In this document: positions 12,582 to 23,634 of the stretch, piece by piece
How positions within the stretch are numbered: position 1 is the stretch's first letter
Layout of the letters: each line of letters starts with the position of its first letter
Notes under the pieces: generated by a model
What the model was told of the DNA's origin: nothing
The model's input: the letters and a program-made list of their open reading frames with translations, nothing else
Databases searched by the model: none
Made by a program: the position numbers and the translations under genes
Assembly: GCA_017591395.1 (NCBI GenBank)
Contig: WEDG01005313.1
Coordinates: forward strand, 1 to 64,000
Origin: Schistocephalus solidus
Taxonomy: Eukaryota > Platyhelminthes > Cestoda > Diphyllobothriidea > Diphyllobothriidae
Length of the DNA stretch: 64,000 nt
Direction of reading: 5' to 3'

Positions 12582-14254
12582 ATGCTCCAGATGATAACGC
12601 TACCGTGGAGACACGATGGTGTCAACTGCGAAGTGTCATCCAGTCCACCGCCCTCGATGTACTCGGATGCGCACACCGTCGACACCAGGACTGGTTTGAC
12701 GACAATGACGCCGACATCAGCAACTTACTCGCGGAGAAGAATAGACTACACAAAGCCTACATGGACCTTCGGACTGACGCCACCAAAGCAGCATTTTTCA
12801 GATGCCGACGCCTTGTACGACAACGGCTGCGGGAGATGCAGGATGCCTAGATGATCCGAAAGGCTGAGGAAATCCAGGGGTATGGGGACCGCAATGAAAT
12901 GAAAAACATTTTCAAAGCCATCAAGGCCATCTACGGCCCGTGTATCAGGGGGTCCGGACCGCTGCTCAGCTCTGACGGCACAACACTGCTGACAGAGAAA
13001 TCGCAAATTCTGAAGCGCTGGGCCGAGCAATTTAGAAATGTCCTTAATTGCTCATTAGCCATCTCCGTTGCTGCCATTGACCGGCTCCCTCAAGTGGACA
13101 CGAACATTGACCTGGATCTGCTGCCTTCCCTACCAGAAACCATCCAGGCCGTGCAGCAGATTTCCAGCGGTAAAGAACCGGGATCTGACGCAATCCCACC
13201 GGAAGTCTACAAGCATGGTGGGCCCCGGCTGATGGCAGAACTCACAACACTCTTCCAGGCGATGTGGCACCAAGAACAAGTTCCTCAGAATTTCAAAGAC
13301 GCGACTATCGTCCATCTCTACAAACGGAAGGGGAACCGGCAACTCTGTGATAATCACAGAGGCATCTCGTTGCTCAACATCGCCGGGAAGATCTTCGCCC
13401 GTATCCTTCTCTATCGTCTTAACGGTCAACTAGAGCAGGGCCTGCTCCCGGAAAGCCAATGTGGCTTCCGCCGACACCGCGGGACAACCGATATGAACTT
13501 TGCCGCCCACCAGCTACAAGAAAAGTGTCAGGAGATGCGAACTCACCTATACACTACCTTCGTGGATCTAACGAAAGCCTTTGACACGGTGAATCGTGAC
13601 GGACTGTGGAAAGTCATGCAGAAATTTGGTTGTCCTGAGTGGTTCACGCACATGGTGCGTCAGCTTCATGACGGGATGACGGCGCTCGTCACTGACAACG
13701 GGACGGTATCCGAAGCATTCGCAGTGACCAACGGAGTGAAGCAGGGCTGCGTACTGGCCCCCACCCTCTTCAGTCTCATGTTCTCGGCTATGCTGATGGA
13801 CGCCTACCGTGATGAGCAGCCTGGTATCCGCATCGCCTAAAGAACTGACGGGCACCTTCTCAACAGTCGGCGTATGCAGGCTCCAACGCGCGTGTCTACG
13901 ACTACAGTCCATGACTTGCTCTTCGCGGACGACTGCGCCCTTAACACCGTGACGGAGGAGGACATGCAAAGGAGCATGGACCTCTTCGCCGAAGGCTGCG
14001 CCGAGTTTGGACTAATAATCAGTACAACAAAAACGGTTGTCATGCACCAGCCGCCACCCAGCGCGGAATACAATGATTTCCGAATCAATTTCAACGGTAC
14101 TCAACTCAATAACGTGGAAACCTTCGCTTATCTAGGAAGTACGATGTCGCGCAACACGAGAATCGATGACGAGGTTGCCCAACGGAGCGCCAATGCTAGT
14201 CAGGCTTCGGCCGGCTGCAGGCCTCCGTGTGGAATCGCCACGGTATTCACCTAA
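12582..14254 (+). pseudogene. LINE A reverse transcriptase region, broken
   Basis: RNA-dependent DNA polymerase for retrotransposition. Motifs in order: APGSDAIP-type block (here EPGSDAIPPEVYKHGG) near 13,170, NHRGISLLN near 13,355, FRRHRGTTDM near 13,467, motif A FVDLTKAFDTVN near 13,560, motif B GVKQGCVLAPTLFSLM near 13,735, and motif C LLFADDCAL near 13,920 with both catalytic Asp kept, then YLGS near 14,130. Two in-frame stops (TAG at 12,848 and TAA at 13,838) and a shift near 14,190 break it. The catalytic residues are intact, so the loss is recent compared with the minus-strand copy at 51.6 kb, where FADD has become FAND. Confidence 0.9.
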
Positions 14255-15484
14255 ACACCATACTGAAGATGTACAAGGCCGTCGTCTTGACGACACTCCA
14301 AGCCAGGAAGCTGAATCACTTCCATCTCAGCTGCCTCTGCAGAATACTGCAGCTGAGATGGCAAGAGAGGATCCCAGACACGGAAGTCCTGGAGCAGACC
14401 GGAATCCTCAGCATCCACGCCATGCTGAGGCAAGTGCAACTGCGATGGAGCGGCCACCTGGTGAGGATGGATGACGAGTGACTACCAAAACGAAATCGCT
14501 GAAGCAAATGCAAATCAACCCGGCGACCTGGGATGACCATGGCCAGGATAGACCGGCATGGAGAAGATCCGTGAAGACTGGTTCAACAATCTATGAGGCC
14601 AACCGAATCGCCGTCGCCAAGGCCAAAAGAGCGGCACGAAAGTCACCAGTGCCTCTGACCAACATCGCCGATGCCCAGGCCCATCCAACATGCCCGCGCT
14701 GTCAACACATCTTCCGCGCGCTAATCGGCCTCGTTGGACATCTTCGGACGCAATGCACCAACAATCCGACAAGTCCAATTTCTACGTCAAATTCTGCCAA
14801 CCCTCATTCAGACTCCCCCACCCTCACTCCTGGCATCAATTCCATTACTCCCACTATCATAGAGACCACATCCATCTACTCATCGCCTGATACCCCCACC
14901 ACCGCTTCGACCACTGCCTTCACCTTCACTACCACCACCACCACAACCATCAGCGATGGGGAGTCTCTCCTAAATTTTCCTCAATGCAACCGCACATTCA
15001 CATCACGCATCGGCCTGGTCGGTCACTTGTGAATCCATCGCACAGAGACTGGTGAACCAGTGTCTAGAGCACCAACAGCAGAGATCACCGCATCTACTGT
15101 CCTGGCGCATTCACTCATCGCATGGGCCTATTCGGTCACATGCGCATCCATGACGGTGGAATTCACTGCAATACCGACAACACCGATACACCATGCACAC
15201 CTTCCGCTCCTGCCATTCTTACCGCCACTGCCATCCCCACAATCATGAATGACATCCCCCCAGCCTCTACCGATTTTTCCTGCCCACACTGTGCCCGCAA
15301 CTTCAACTCTCACATCGGCCTGGTCGGTCACCTGCGAATCCATCGCACGGAGGCTGGTGAACCAGTGCCTGGGGCTCCGACATACAGTCGACGCGCTCGC
15401 CTTCACTGCCCTCCCTGCTCCCGCACATTTACACATTACATGGGCCTATTAGGACACATGCGCCTCTACGACAACCTGCTGTAA
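14227..15484 (+). pseudogene. LINE A C-terminal region with five zinc fingers, broken
   Basis: After the RT thumb/connection ([19 protein letters not shown]) the frame continues through an arginine-rich part to a Ser/Thr/Pro-rich linker and five finger-like repeats at about 14,690-14,756, 14,985-15,043, 15,085-15,155, 15,280-15,342 and 15,405-15,470. Finger 1 is C2HC (CPRC ... GHLRTQC). The others follow C-x2-C-x12-H-x3-H with the shared core GLxGHxRxH. Finger 2 has lost its first Cys (FPQC) and has a stop before its second His. Compared with the 50.9-kb copy, about 14 residues containing LLYGAETWT are deleted after VVLTTL, and another block is missing before SLKQMQINP. A nucleic-acid-binding role is inferred from the finger motif. 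Confidence 0.8.
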
Positions 15485-15589
15485 ACCACCGGAGGCTAAG
15501 CCACATCAGCGCACACCAGCTACACTAATACATAGACAACACCCTCACAATCATCATAATGTACCTGATAAAATCAGAGTTTCCTAGAA

Positions 15590-15900
15590 ACCATGGCTTG
15601 GAAGGCTGCCAATCTGACGCATACACCAGACCACGCCGTCGGCCCAAGTGTATGGGCTGTGTGTGTCGAGTGGCTGACCAGTGGACTGGGATTCAGACGG
15701 CGATGGCTCCTCCATATCCCCTGAGTAAGTAAATCCTGGTGTGTGCGTTATGGGGGCCAGGTCGTGCTGTGGCGCGTGAAGACGGTTACGCCTATCCGTC
15801 AGCCAATGCGCCCACTCCCACATCAGGCAACTGACTGGCTCGGACAGTGTCTGATGGTGGGGGTTGGGGAGAGAGTGAGGTCGACAGCTCAGCGCATTTT
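15590..15900 (-). repeat. Dispersed repeat 'Q', minus-strand copy
   Basis: The minus strand matches 50,385-50,745 and partly 50,095-50,360. Shared blocks include GCTGAGCTGTCGA followed by CTCACTCTCTCCC, GTCAGTTG before CTGATG, and CACACACCAGGATTT, in the same order. It lies between the end of LINE A and the tandem array. No coding content is recognised. Confidence 0.6.
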
Positions 15901-18075
15901 GATTAGGTGGAACCGACAAAGACAAGGGAGACCAGAATGGCCATTTCTGGCTTATTAGCGGTCATCAGCCAGTCATAGGCAATCCCAAGTGTGGCACACC
16001 TGGGATTCGAACCCGCGACCTTTGGTTTTTGAGTCGAACGCTCTACCATTGATCCACGGGCTTGTTGTTCTGTCGGTTGTGATCGGGAATATGATGATAG
16101 TGTGGTGCTCACCGATCTGCTTAAGGAACATGTATGTTCCGTTGTGCCCTGAAGCTCAGACTAGAGCTCTCGCAGGCGGTCGCATAGCGACGTGTAGCAT
16201 ATGATGATAGGTGGAACCGACAAAGACAAGGGAGACCCGAATGGCCATTTCTGGCTTATTAGCCGTCATCAGCCAGTCATACCCAATCCCAAGTGTGGCA
16301 CACCTGGGATTCGGAACCCGCAACCTTTTGGTATTTGAGTCGAACGCTCTACCATTGAGCCACGGGCTCGTTGTTTTTGTCGGTTGTGATCGGGAATATG
16401 ATGATAGTGTGGGGCTCACCGATCTGCTTAAGGAACATGTATGTTCCGTTGTGCCCTGGAGCTCAGACTAGAGCCCTCGCAGGCGGTCGCATAGCGACGT
16501 GTAGCATATGTTGATTAGTGGAACCGACAAAAGACAAGGGAGACCGGAATGGCCATTTCTGGCTTATTAGCCGTCATCAGCCAGTCATACCCAATCCCAA
16601 GTGTGGCACACCTGGGATTCGAACCCGCAACCTTTGGTATTTGAGTCGAACGCTCTACCATTGAGCCACGGGCTCTCGTTGTTTTTGTCGGTTGTGATCG
16701 GGAATATGATGATAGTGTGGGGCTCACCGATCTGCTTAAGGAACATGTATGTTCCGTTGTGCCCTGGAGCTCAGACTAGAGCCCTCGCAGGCGGTCGCAT
16801 AGCGACGTGTAGCATATGTTGATTAGGTGGAACCGACAAAGACAAGGGAGACCGGAATGGCCATTTCTGGCTTATTAGCCGTCATCAGCCAGTCATACCC
16901 AATCCCAAGTGTGGCACACCTGGGATTCGAACCCGCAACCTTTGGTATTTGAGTCGAACGCTTTCTACCATTGAGCCACGGGCTCGTTGTTTTTGTCGGT
17001 TGTGATCGGGAATATGATGATAGTGTGGGGCTCACCGATCTGCTTAAGGAACATGTATGTTCCGTTGTGCCCTGGAGCTCAGACTAGAGCCCTCGCAGGC
17101 GGTCGCATAGCGACGTGTAGCATATGTTGATTAGGTGGAACCGACAAAAAGACAAGGGGAGACCGGAATGGCCATTTCTGGCTTATTAGCCGTCATCAGC
17201 CAGTCATACCCAATCCCAAGTGTGGCACACCTGGGATTCGAACCCGCAACCTTTGGTATTTGAGTCGAACGCTCTACCATTGAGCCACGGGCTCGTTGTT
17301 TTTGTCGGTTGTGATCGGGAATATGATGATAGTGTGGGGCTCACCGATCTGCTTAAGGAACATGTATGTTCCGTTGTGCCCCTGGAGCTCAGACTAGAGC
17401 CCTCGCAGGCGGTCGCATAGCGACGTGTAGCATATGTTGATAAGGTGGAACCGACAAAGACAAGGGAGACCGGAATGGCCATTTCTGGCTTATTAGCCGT
17501 CATCAGCCAGTCATACCCAATCCCAAGTGTGGCACACCTGGGATTCGAACCCGCAACCTTTGGTATTTGAGTCGAACGCTCTACCATTGAGCCACGGGCT
17601 CGTTGTTTTTGTCGGTTGTGATCGGGAATATGATGATAGTGTGGGGCTCACCGATCTGCTTAAGGAACATGTATGTTCCGTTGTGCCCTGGAGCTCAGAC
17701 TAGAGCCCTCGCAGGCGGTCGCATAGCGACGTGTAGCATATGTTGATTAGGTGGAACCGACAAAGACAAGGGAGACCGGAATGGCCATTTCTGGCTTATT
17801 AGCCGTCATCAGCCAGTCATACCCAATCCCAAGTGTGGCACACCTGGGATTCGAACCCGCAACCTTTGGTATTTGAGTCGAACGCTCTCTCATTGAGCCA
17901 CGGGCTCGTTGTTTTTGTCGGTTGTGATCGGGAATATGATGATAGTGTGGGGCTCACCGATCTGCTTAAGGAACATGTATGTTCCGTTGTGCCCTGGAGC
18001 TCAGACTAGAGCCCTCGCAGGCGGTCGCATAGCGACGTGTAGCATATGTTGATTAGGTGGAACCGACAAAGACAA

Positions 18076-18130
18076 GGGAGACCGGAATGGCCATTTCTGG
18101 CTTATTAGCCGTCATCAGCCAGTCATACCC
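18076..18130 (-). ncRNA. Hammerhead-like ribozyme of the 307-bp unit (representative)
   Basis: Minus-strand order: GGG, UAU, GACUGG, CUGAUGA, C-GGCU-AAUA-AGCC-A, GAAA, UGGCCAUU, predicted cut between 18,086 and 18,085, CCGGUC, U, CCC. Stem I is CCGGUC with GACUGG (six pairs, one G-U), then a U/UAU internal loop, then CCC with GGG. Stem II is GGCU/AGCC with an AAUA loop, above a C-A mismatch at the position next to the core. Stem III is the self-complementary AUGGCCAU, which needs a partner copy, as in dimeric hammerheads. By eye 19 of the 25 units keep the whole element; units 1, 2, 20, 22, 24 and 25 have changes in stems or core. Cleavage of an array transcript would release monomers of about 307 nt. 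Confidence 0.75.
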
Positions 18131-18139
18131 AATCCCAAG

Positions 18140-18214
18140 TGTGGCACACCTGGGATTCGAACCCGCAACCTTTGGTATTTGAGTCGAACGCTCTACCATT
18201 GAGCCACGGGCTCG
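18140..18214 (-). promoter_or_regulatory. tRNA-like head with internal Pol III promoter (representative unit)
   Basis: In this unit, chosen as typical, the A box is at 18,196-18,206 and the B box at 18,153-18,163 on the minus strand, about 33 bp apart as in a short tRNA. The D-stem GCTC/GAGC is intact. The anticodon stem is not: its loop slot reads CTCAAAT and the stem pairs poorly, so this is a tRNA relic serving as a promoter, not a functional tRNA. Older dispersed units have a CTTCTAA loop (anticodon TCT). The consensus unit has no run of four or more T on the transcribed strand, so Pol III could read through several units; units 3, 5 and 20 have gained one. Confidence 0.75.
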
Positions 18215-21200
18215 TTGTTTTTGTCGGTTGTGATCGGGAATATGATGATAGTGTGGGGCTCACCGATCTGCTTAAGGAACATGTATGTTCCGTTGTGCCC
18301 TGGAGCTCAGACTAGAGCCCTCGCAGGCGGTCGCATAGCGACGTGTAGCATATGTTGATTAGTGGAACCGACAAAGACAAGGGAGACCGGAATGGCCATT
18401 TCTGGCTTATTAGCCGTCATCAGCCAGTCATACCCAATCCCAAGTGTGGCACACCTGGGATTCGAACCCGCAACCTTTGGTATTTGAGTCGAACGCTTTC
18501 TACCATTGAGCCACGGGCTCGTTGTTTTTGTCGGTTGTGATCGGGAATATGATGATAGTGTGGGGCTCACCGATCTGCTTAAGGAACATGTATGTTCCGT
18601 TGTGCCCTGGAGCTCAGACTAGAGCCCTCGCAGGCGGTCGCATAGCGACGTGTAGCATATGTTGATTAGTGGAACCGACAAAGACAAGGGAGACCGGAAT
18701 GGCCATTTCTGGCTTATTAGCCGTCATCAGCCAGTCATACCCAATCCCAAGTGTGGCACACCTGGGATTCGAACCCGCAACCTTTGGTATTTGAGTCGAA
18801 CGCTTTACCATTGAGCCACGGGCTCGTTGTTTTTGTCGGTTGTGATCGGGAATATGATGATAGTGTGGGGCTCACCGATCTGCTTAAGGAACATGTATGT
18901 TCCGTTGTGCCCTGGAGCTCAGACTAGAGCCCTCGCAGGCGGTCGCATAGCGACGTGTAGCATATGTTGATTAGGTGGAACCGACAAAGACAAGGGAGAC
19001 CGGAATGGCCATTTCTGGCTTATTAGCCGTCATCAGCCAGTCATACCCAATCCCAAGTGTGGCACACCTGGGATTCGAACCCGCAACCTTTGGTATTTGA
19101 GTCGAACGTTTCTACCATTGAGCCACGGGCTCGTTGTTTTTGTCGGTTGTGATCGGGAATATGATGATAGTGTGGGGCTCACCGATCTGCTTAAGGAACA
19201 TGTATGTTCCGTTGTGCCCTGGAGCTCAGACTAGAGCCCTCGCAGGCGGTCGCATAGCGACGTGTAGCATATGTTGATTAGGTGGAACCGACAAAGACAA
19301 GGGAGACCGGAATGGCCATTTCTGGCTTATTAGCCGTCATCAGCCAGTCATACCCAATCCCAAGTGTGGCACACCTGGGATTCGAACCCGCAACCTTTGG
19401 TATTTGAGTCGAACGCTCTCACCATTGAGCCACGGGCTCGTTGTTTTTGTCGGTTGTGATCGGGAATATGATGATAGTGTGGGGCTCACCGATCTGCTTA
19501 AGGAACATGGATGTTCCGTTGTGCCCCTGGAGCTGAGACTAGAGCCCTCGCAGGCGGTCGCATAGCGACGTGTAGCATATGTTGATTAGGTGGAACCGAC
19601 AAAGACAAGGGAGACCGGAATGGCCATTTCTGGCTTATTAGCCGTCATCAGCCAGTCATACCCAATCCCAAGTGTGGCACACCTGGGATTCGAACCCGCA
19701 ACCTTTGGTATTTGAGTCGAACGTTTCACCATTGAGCCACGGGCTCGTTGTTTTTGTCGGTTGTGATCGGGAATATGATGATAGTGTGGGGCTCACCGAT
19801 CTGCTTAAGGAACATGTATGTTCCGTTGTGCCCTGGAGCTCAGACTAGAGCCCTCGCAGGCGGTCGCATAGCGACGTGTAGCATATGTTGATTAGGTGGA
19901 ACCGACAAAGACAAGGGAGACCGGAATGGCCATTTCTGGCTTATTAGCCGTCATCAGCCAGTCATACCCAATCCCAAGTGTGGCACACCTGGGATTCGAA
20001 CCCGCAACCTTTGGTATTTGAGTCGAACGCTCTACCATTGAGCCACGGGCTCGTTGTTTTTGTCGGTTGTGATCGGGAATATGATGATAGTGTGGGGCTC
20101 ACCGATCTGCTTAAGGAACATGTATGTTCCGTTGTGCCCTGGAGCTCAGACTAGAGCCCCTTGCAGGCGGTCGCATAGCGACGTGTAGCATATGTTGATT
20201 AGGTGGAACCGACAAAGACAAGGGAGACCGGAATGGCCATTTCTGGCTTATTAGCCGTCATCAGCCAGTCATACCCAATCCCAAGTGTGGCACACCTGGG
20301 ATTCGAACCCGCAACCTTTGGTATTTGAGTCGAACGCTCTACCATTGAGCCACGGGCTCGTTGTTTTTGTCGGTTGTGATCGGGAATATGATGATAGTGT
20401 GGGGCTCACCGATCTGCTTAAGGAACATGTATGTTCCGTTGTGCCCTGGAGCTCAGACTAGAGCCCTCGCAGGCGGTCGCATAGCGACGTGTAGCATATG
20501 TTGATTAGGTGGAACCGACAAAGACAAGGGAGACCGGAATGGCCATTTCTGGCTTATTAGCCGTCATCAGCCAGTCATACCCAATCCCAAGTGTGGCACA
20601 CCTGGGATTCGAACCCGCGACCTTTGGTATTTGAGTCGAACGCTCTACCATTGAGCCACGGGCTCGTTGTTTTTGTCGGTTGTGATCGGGAATATGATGA
20701 TAGTGTGGGGCTCACCGATCTGCTTAAGGAACATGTATGTTCCGTTGTGCCCTGGAGCTCAGACTAGAGCCCTCGCAGGCGGTCGCATAGCGACGTGTAG
20801 CATATGTTGATTAGGTGGAACCGACAAAGACAAGGGAGACCGGAATGGCCATTTCTGGCTTATTAGCCGTCATCAGCCAGTCATACCCAATCCCAAGTGT
20901 GGCACACCTGGGATTCGAACCCGCAACCTTTGGTATTTGAGTCGAACGCTCTACCATTGAGCCACGGGCTCGTTGTTTTTTGTCGGTTGTGATCGGGAAT
21001 ATGATGATAGTGTGGGGCTCACCGATCTGCTTAAGGAACATGTATGTTCCGTTGTGCCCTGGAGCTCAGACTAGAGCCCTCGCAGGCGGTCGCATAGCGA
21101 CGTGTAGCATATGTTGATTAAGGTGGAACCGACAAAGACAAGGGAGACCGGAATGGCCATTTCTGGCTTATTAGCCGTCATCAGCCAGTCATACCCAATC

Positions 21201-23500
21201 CCAAGTGTGGCACACCTGGGATTCGAACCCGCGACCTTTGGTATTTGAGTCGAACGGTCGAACAATGGAGCCACGGGCTCGTTGTTTTTGTCGGTTTTGA
21301 TCGGGAATATGATGATAGTGTGGGGCTCACCGATCTGCTTAAGGAACATGTATGTTCCGTTGTGCCCTGGAGCTCAGACTAGAGCCCTCGCAGGCGGTCG
21401 CATAGCGACGTGTAGCATATGATTATTAGTGGAACCGACAAAGACAAGGGAGACCGGAATGGCCATTTCTGGCTTATTAGCCGTCATCAGCCAGTCATAC
21501 CCAATCCCAAGTGTGGCACACCTGGGATTCGGACCCGCAACCTTTGGTATTTGAGTCGAACGCTCTACCATTGAGCCACGGGCTCGTTGTTTTTGTCGGT
21601 TGTGATCGGGAATATGATGATAGTGTGGGGCTCACCGATCTGCTTAAGGAACATGTATGTTCCGTTGTGCCCTGGAGCTCAGACTAGAGCCCTCGCAGGC
21701 GGTCGCATAGCGACGTGTAGCATATGCTGATTAGGTGGAACCGACAAAAGACAAGGGGAGACCTGAATGGCCATTCTGGCTTATTAGCCGTCATCAGCCA
21801 GTCATACCCAATCCCAAGTGTGGCACACCTGGTGATTCGGAACCCGCGACCTTTGGTATTTGAGTCGAACGTTTCACCATTGAGCCACGGGTTCGTTGTT
21901 TTGTCGGTTGTGATCGGGAATATGATGATAGTGTGGGGCTAACCGATCTGCTTAAGGAACATGTATGTTCCGTTGTGCCCCTGGAGCTCAGACTAGAGCC
22001 CTCGCAGGCGGTCGCATAGCGACGTGTAGCATATGTTGATAAGTGGAACCGAGAAAGACAAGGGAGACCGGAATGGCCATTTCTGGCTTATTAGCCGTCA
22101 TCAGCCAGTCATACCCAATCCCAAGTGTGGCACACCTGGGATTCGAACCCGCGACCTTTGGTATTTGAGTCGAACGTTTCACCATTGAGCCACGGGCTCG
22201 TTGTTTTTGTCGGTTGTGATCGGGAATATGATGATAGTGTGGGGCTCACCGATCTGCTTAAGGAACATGTATGTTCCGTTGTGCCCTGGAGCTCAGACTA
22301 GAGCCCTCGCAGGCGGTCGCATAGCGACGTGTAGCATATGCTGATTAGTGGAACCGACAAAGACAAGGGAGACCGGAATGGCCATTTCTGGCTTATTAGG
22401 CCGTCATCAGCCAGTCATACCCAATCCCAAGTGTGGCACACCTGGGATTCGAACCCGCGACCTTTGGTATTTGAGTCGAACGCTCTCTACCATTGAGCCA
22501 CGGGCTCGTTGTTTTTGTCGGTTGTGATCGGGAATATGATGATAGTGTGGGGCTCACCGATCTGCTTAAGGAACATGTATGTTCCGTTGTGCCCTGGAGC
22601 TCAGACTAGAGCCCTCGCAGGCGGTCGCATAGCGACGTGTAGCATATGATGAATAAGGTGGAACCGACAAAGACAAGGGAGACCGGAATGGCCATTTCTG
22701 GCTTATTAGCCGTCATCAGCCAGTCATACCCAGTCCCAAGTGTGGCACACCTGGGATTCGAACCCGCGACCTTTGGTATTTGAGTCGAACGCTCTACCAT
22801 TGAGCCACGGGCTCGTTGTTTTTGTCGGTTGTGATCGGGAATATGATGATAGTGTGGGGCTCACCGATCTGTTTAAGGAACATGTGTGTTCCGTTGTGCC
22901 CTGGAGCTCAGACTAGAGCCCTCGCAAGCGGTCGCATAGCGACGTGTAGCATATGATGGAATGGAACCGACAAAGACAAGGGAGACCGGAATGGCAATTT
23001 CGGGCTTATTAGCCGTCATCAGCCAGTCATACCCAGTCCCAAGTGTGGCACACCTGGGATTTGAACCCGAGAACTTTGGTATTTGAGTCGAACGCTCTAC
23101 CTTTGAGCCACGGGCTCGTTGTTTTTGTCGGTTGTGATCGGGAATATGATGATAGTGTGGGGCTCACCGATCTGTTTAAGGAACATGTGTGTTCCGTTGT
23201 GCCCTGGAGCTCAGACTAGAGCCCTCGCAAGCGGTCGCATAGCGACGTGTAGCATATGATGGAATGGAACCGACAAAGGCAAGGGAGACCAGAATGGCCA
23301 TTTCTGGCTTATTAGCCGTCATCAGCCAGTCATATTCAGTCCCAAGTGTGGCACACCTGGGATTCGAACCCGCGACCTTTGGTATTTGAGTCGAACGCTC
23401 TACCATTGAGCCACGGGCTCGTTGTTTTTGTCGGTTGTGATCGGAAGTATGATGATAGTGTGGGGCTCACCGTTCTGATAAATGAACATGTATTTGACAT

Positions 23501-23634
23501 GTATGCGACCGCCAGGGCACAACGGAACATGCATGTTCCATAAGCAGATCGGTGAGCCCCACACTATCATCGTATTCCCGATCACAACCGACAAAACAAC
23601 GAGCCCGTGGCTCAATGGTAGAGCCCATACACTA
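23501..23634 (+). mobile_element. Inverted partial unit closing the array
   Basis: After 25 minus-strand units the sequence turns round: plus-strand spacer (GGGCACAACGGAACATGC and the GATCGGTGAGCCCCAC block), then ACAACCGACAAAACAACGAG and the first 16 or so bases of the tRNA head (GAGCCCGTGGCTCAATGG). It stops inside the A-box region, where the 6.3-kb palindrome begins. A deletion removes the middle of the spacer. Confidence 0.85.

Larger units (their letters stand above)
11160..15550 (+). mobile_element. LINE A, nearly full-length non-LTR retrotransposon (dead)
   Basis: A plus-strand element with 5' UTR (about 11,160-11,435), APE-type endonuclease, reverse transcriptase and a C-terminal zinc-finger region, then a short 3' UTR. 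Two partial copies of the same family occur on the minus strand at 44,351-45,493 and 50,915-53,575, and comparison with them gives the expected frame. The copy is inactive: it has in-frame stops at about 11,874, 12,848, 13,838, 14,479 and 15,030, frameshifts near 12,540 and 14,190, and two internal deletions after the RT core. Two stops (11,874 and 15,030) look like CGA to TGA changes. Clade is not assigned; no clear poly-A tail or target-site duplication was identified. Confidence 0.9.
15905..23480 (-). repeat. Tandem array of 25 units, about 307 bp each, tRNA-derived with hammerhead core
   Basis: Counting the block GGAACCGAC gives 25 unit starts, at 15,909, 16,213, 16,520, 16,829, 17,137 and so on to 23,266, with spacings of 303-310 bp. 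Units are nearly identical; divergence rises at both ends (units 1-2 and 20-25). In minus-strand order each unit has a spacer (GAGGGCTCTAG, then an inverted GGAACATACATGTTCC, then GATCGGTGAGCCCC), a tRNA-like head with A box TGGCTCAATGG and perfect B box GGTTCGAATCC, and a hammerhead domain about 30-90 bases past the B box. All Pol III promoters point the same way. Much of the variation is indels at one place inside the head (positions equivalent to 18,190-18,197). Small frames read across units are not genes. Confidence 0.95.

Noticed and set aside
18076..18130. A C/D-box snoRNA (TGATGA as box C)
   Set aside because: No box D or terminal stem is placed correctly, and the hammerhead fold explains all conserved blocks.
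18140..18214. Functional tRNA genes in the array
   Set aside because: The D arm and B box look good, but the anticodon stem does not pair and the acceptor ends do not match; these are promoter-bearing relics.
15905..23480. A CRISPR array or bacterial repeat
   Set aside because: The repeats are 307 bp without short unique spacers, and the whole window is eukaryotic in content.
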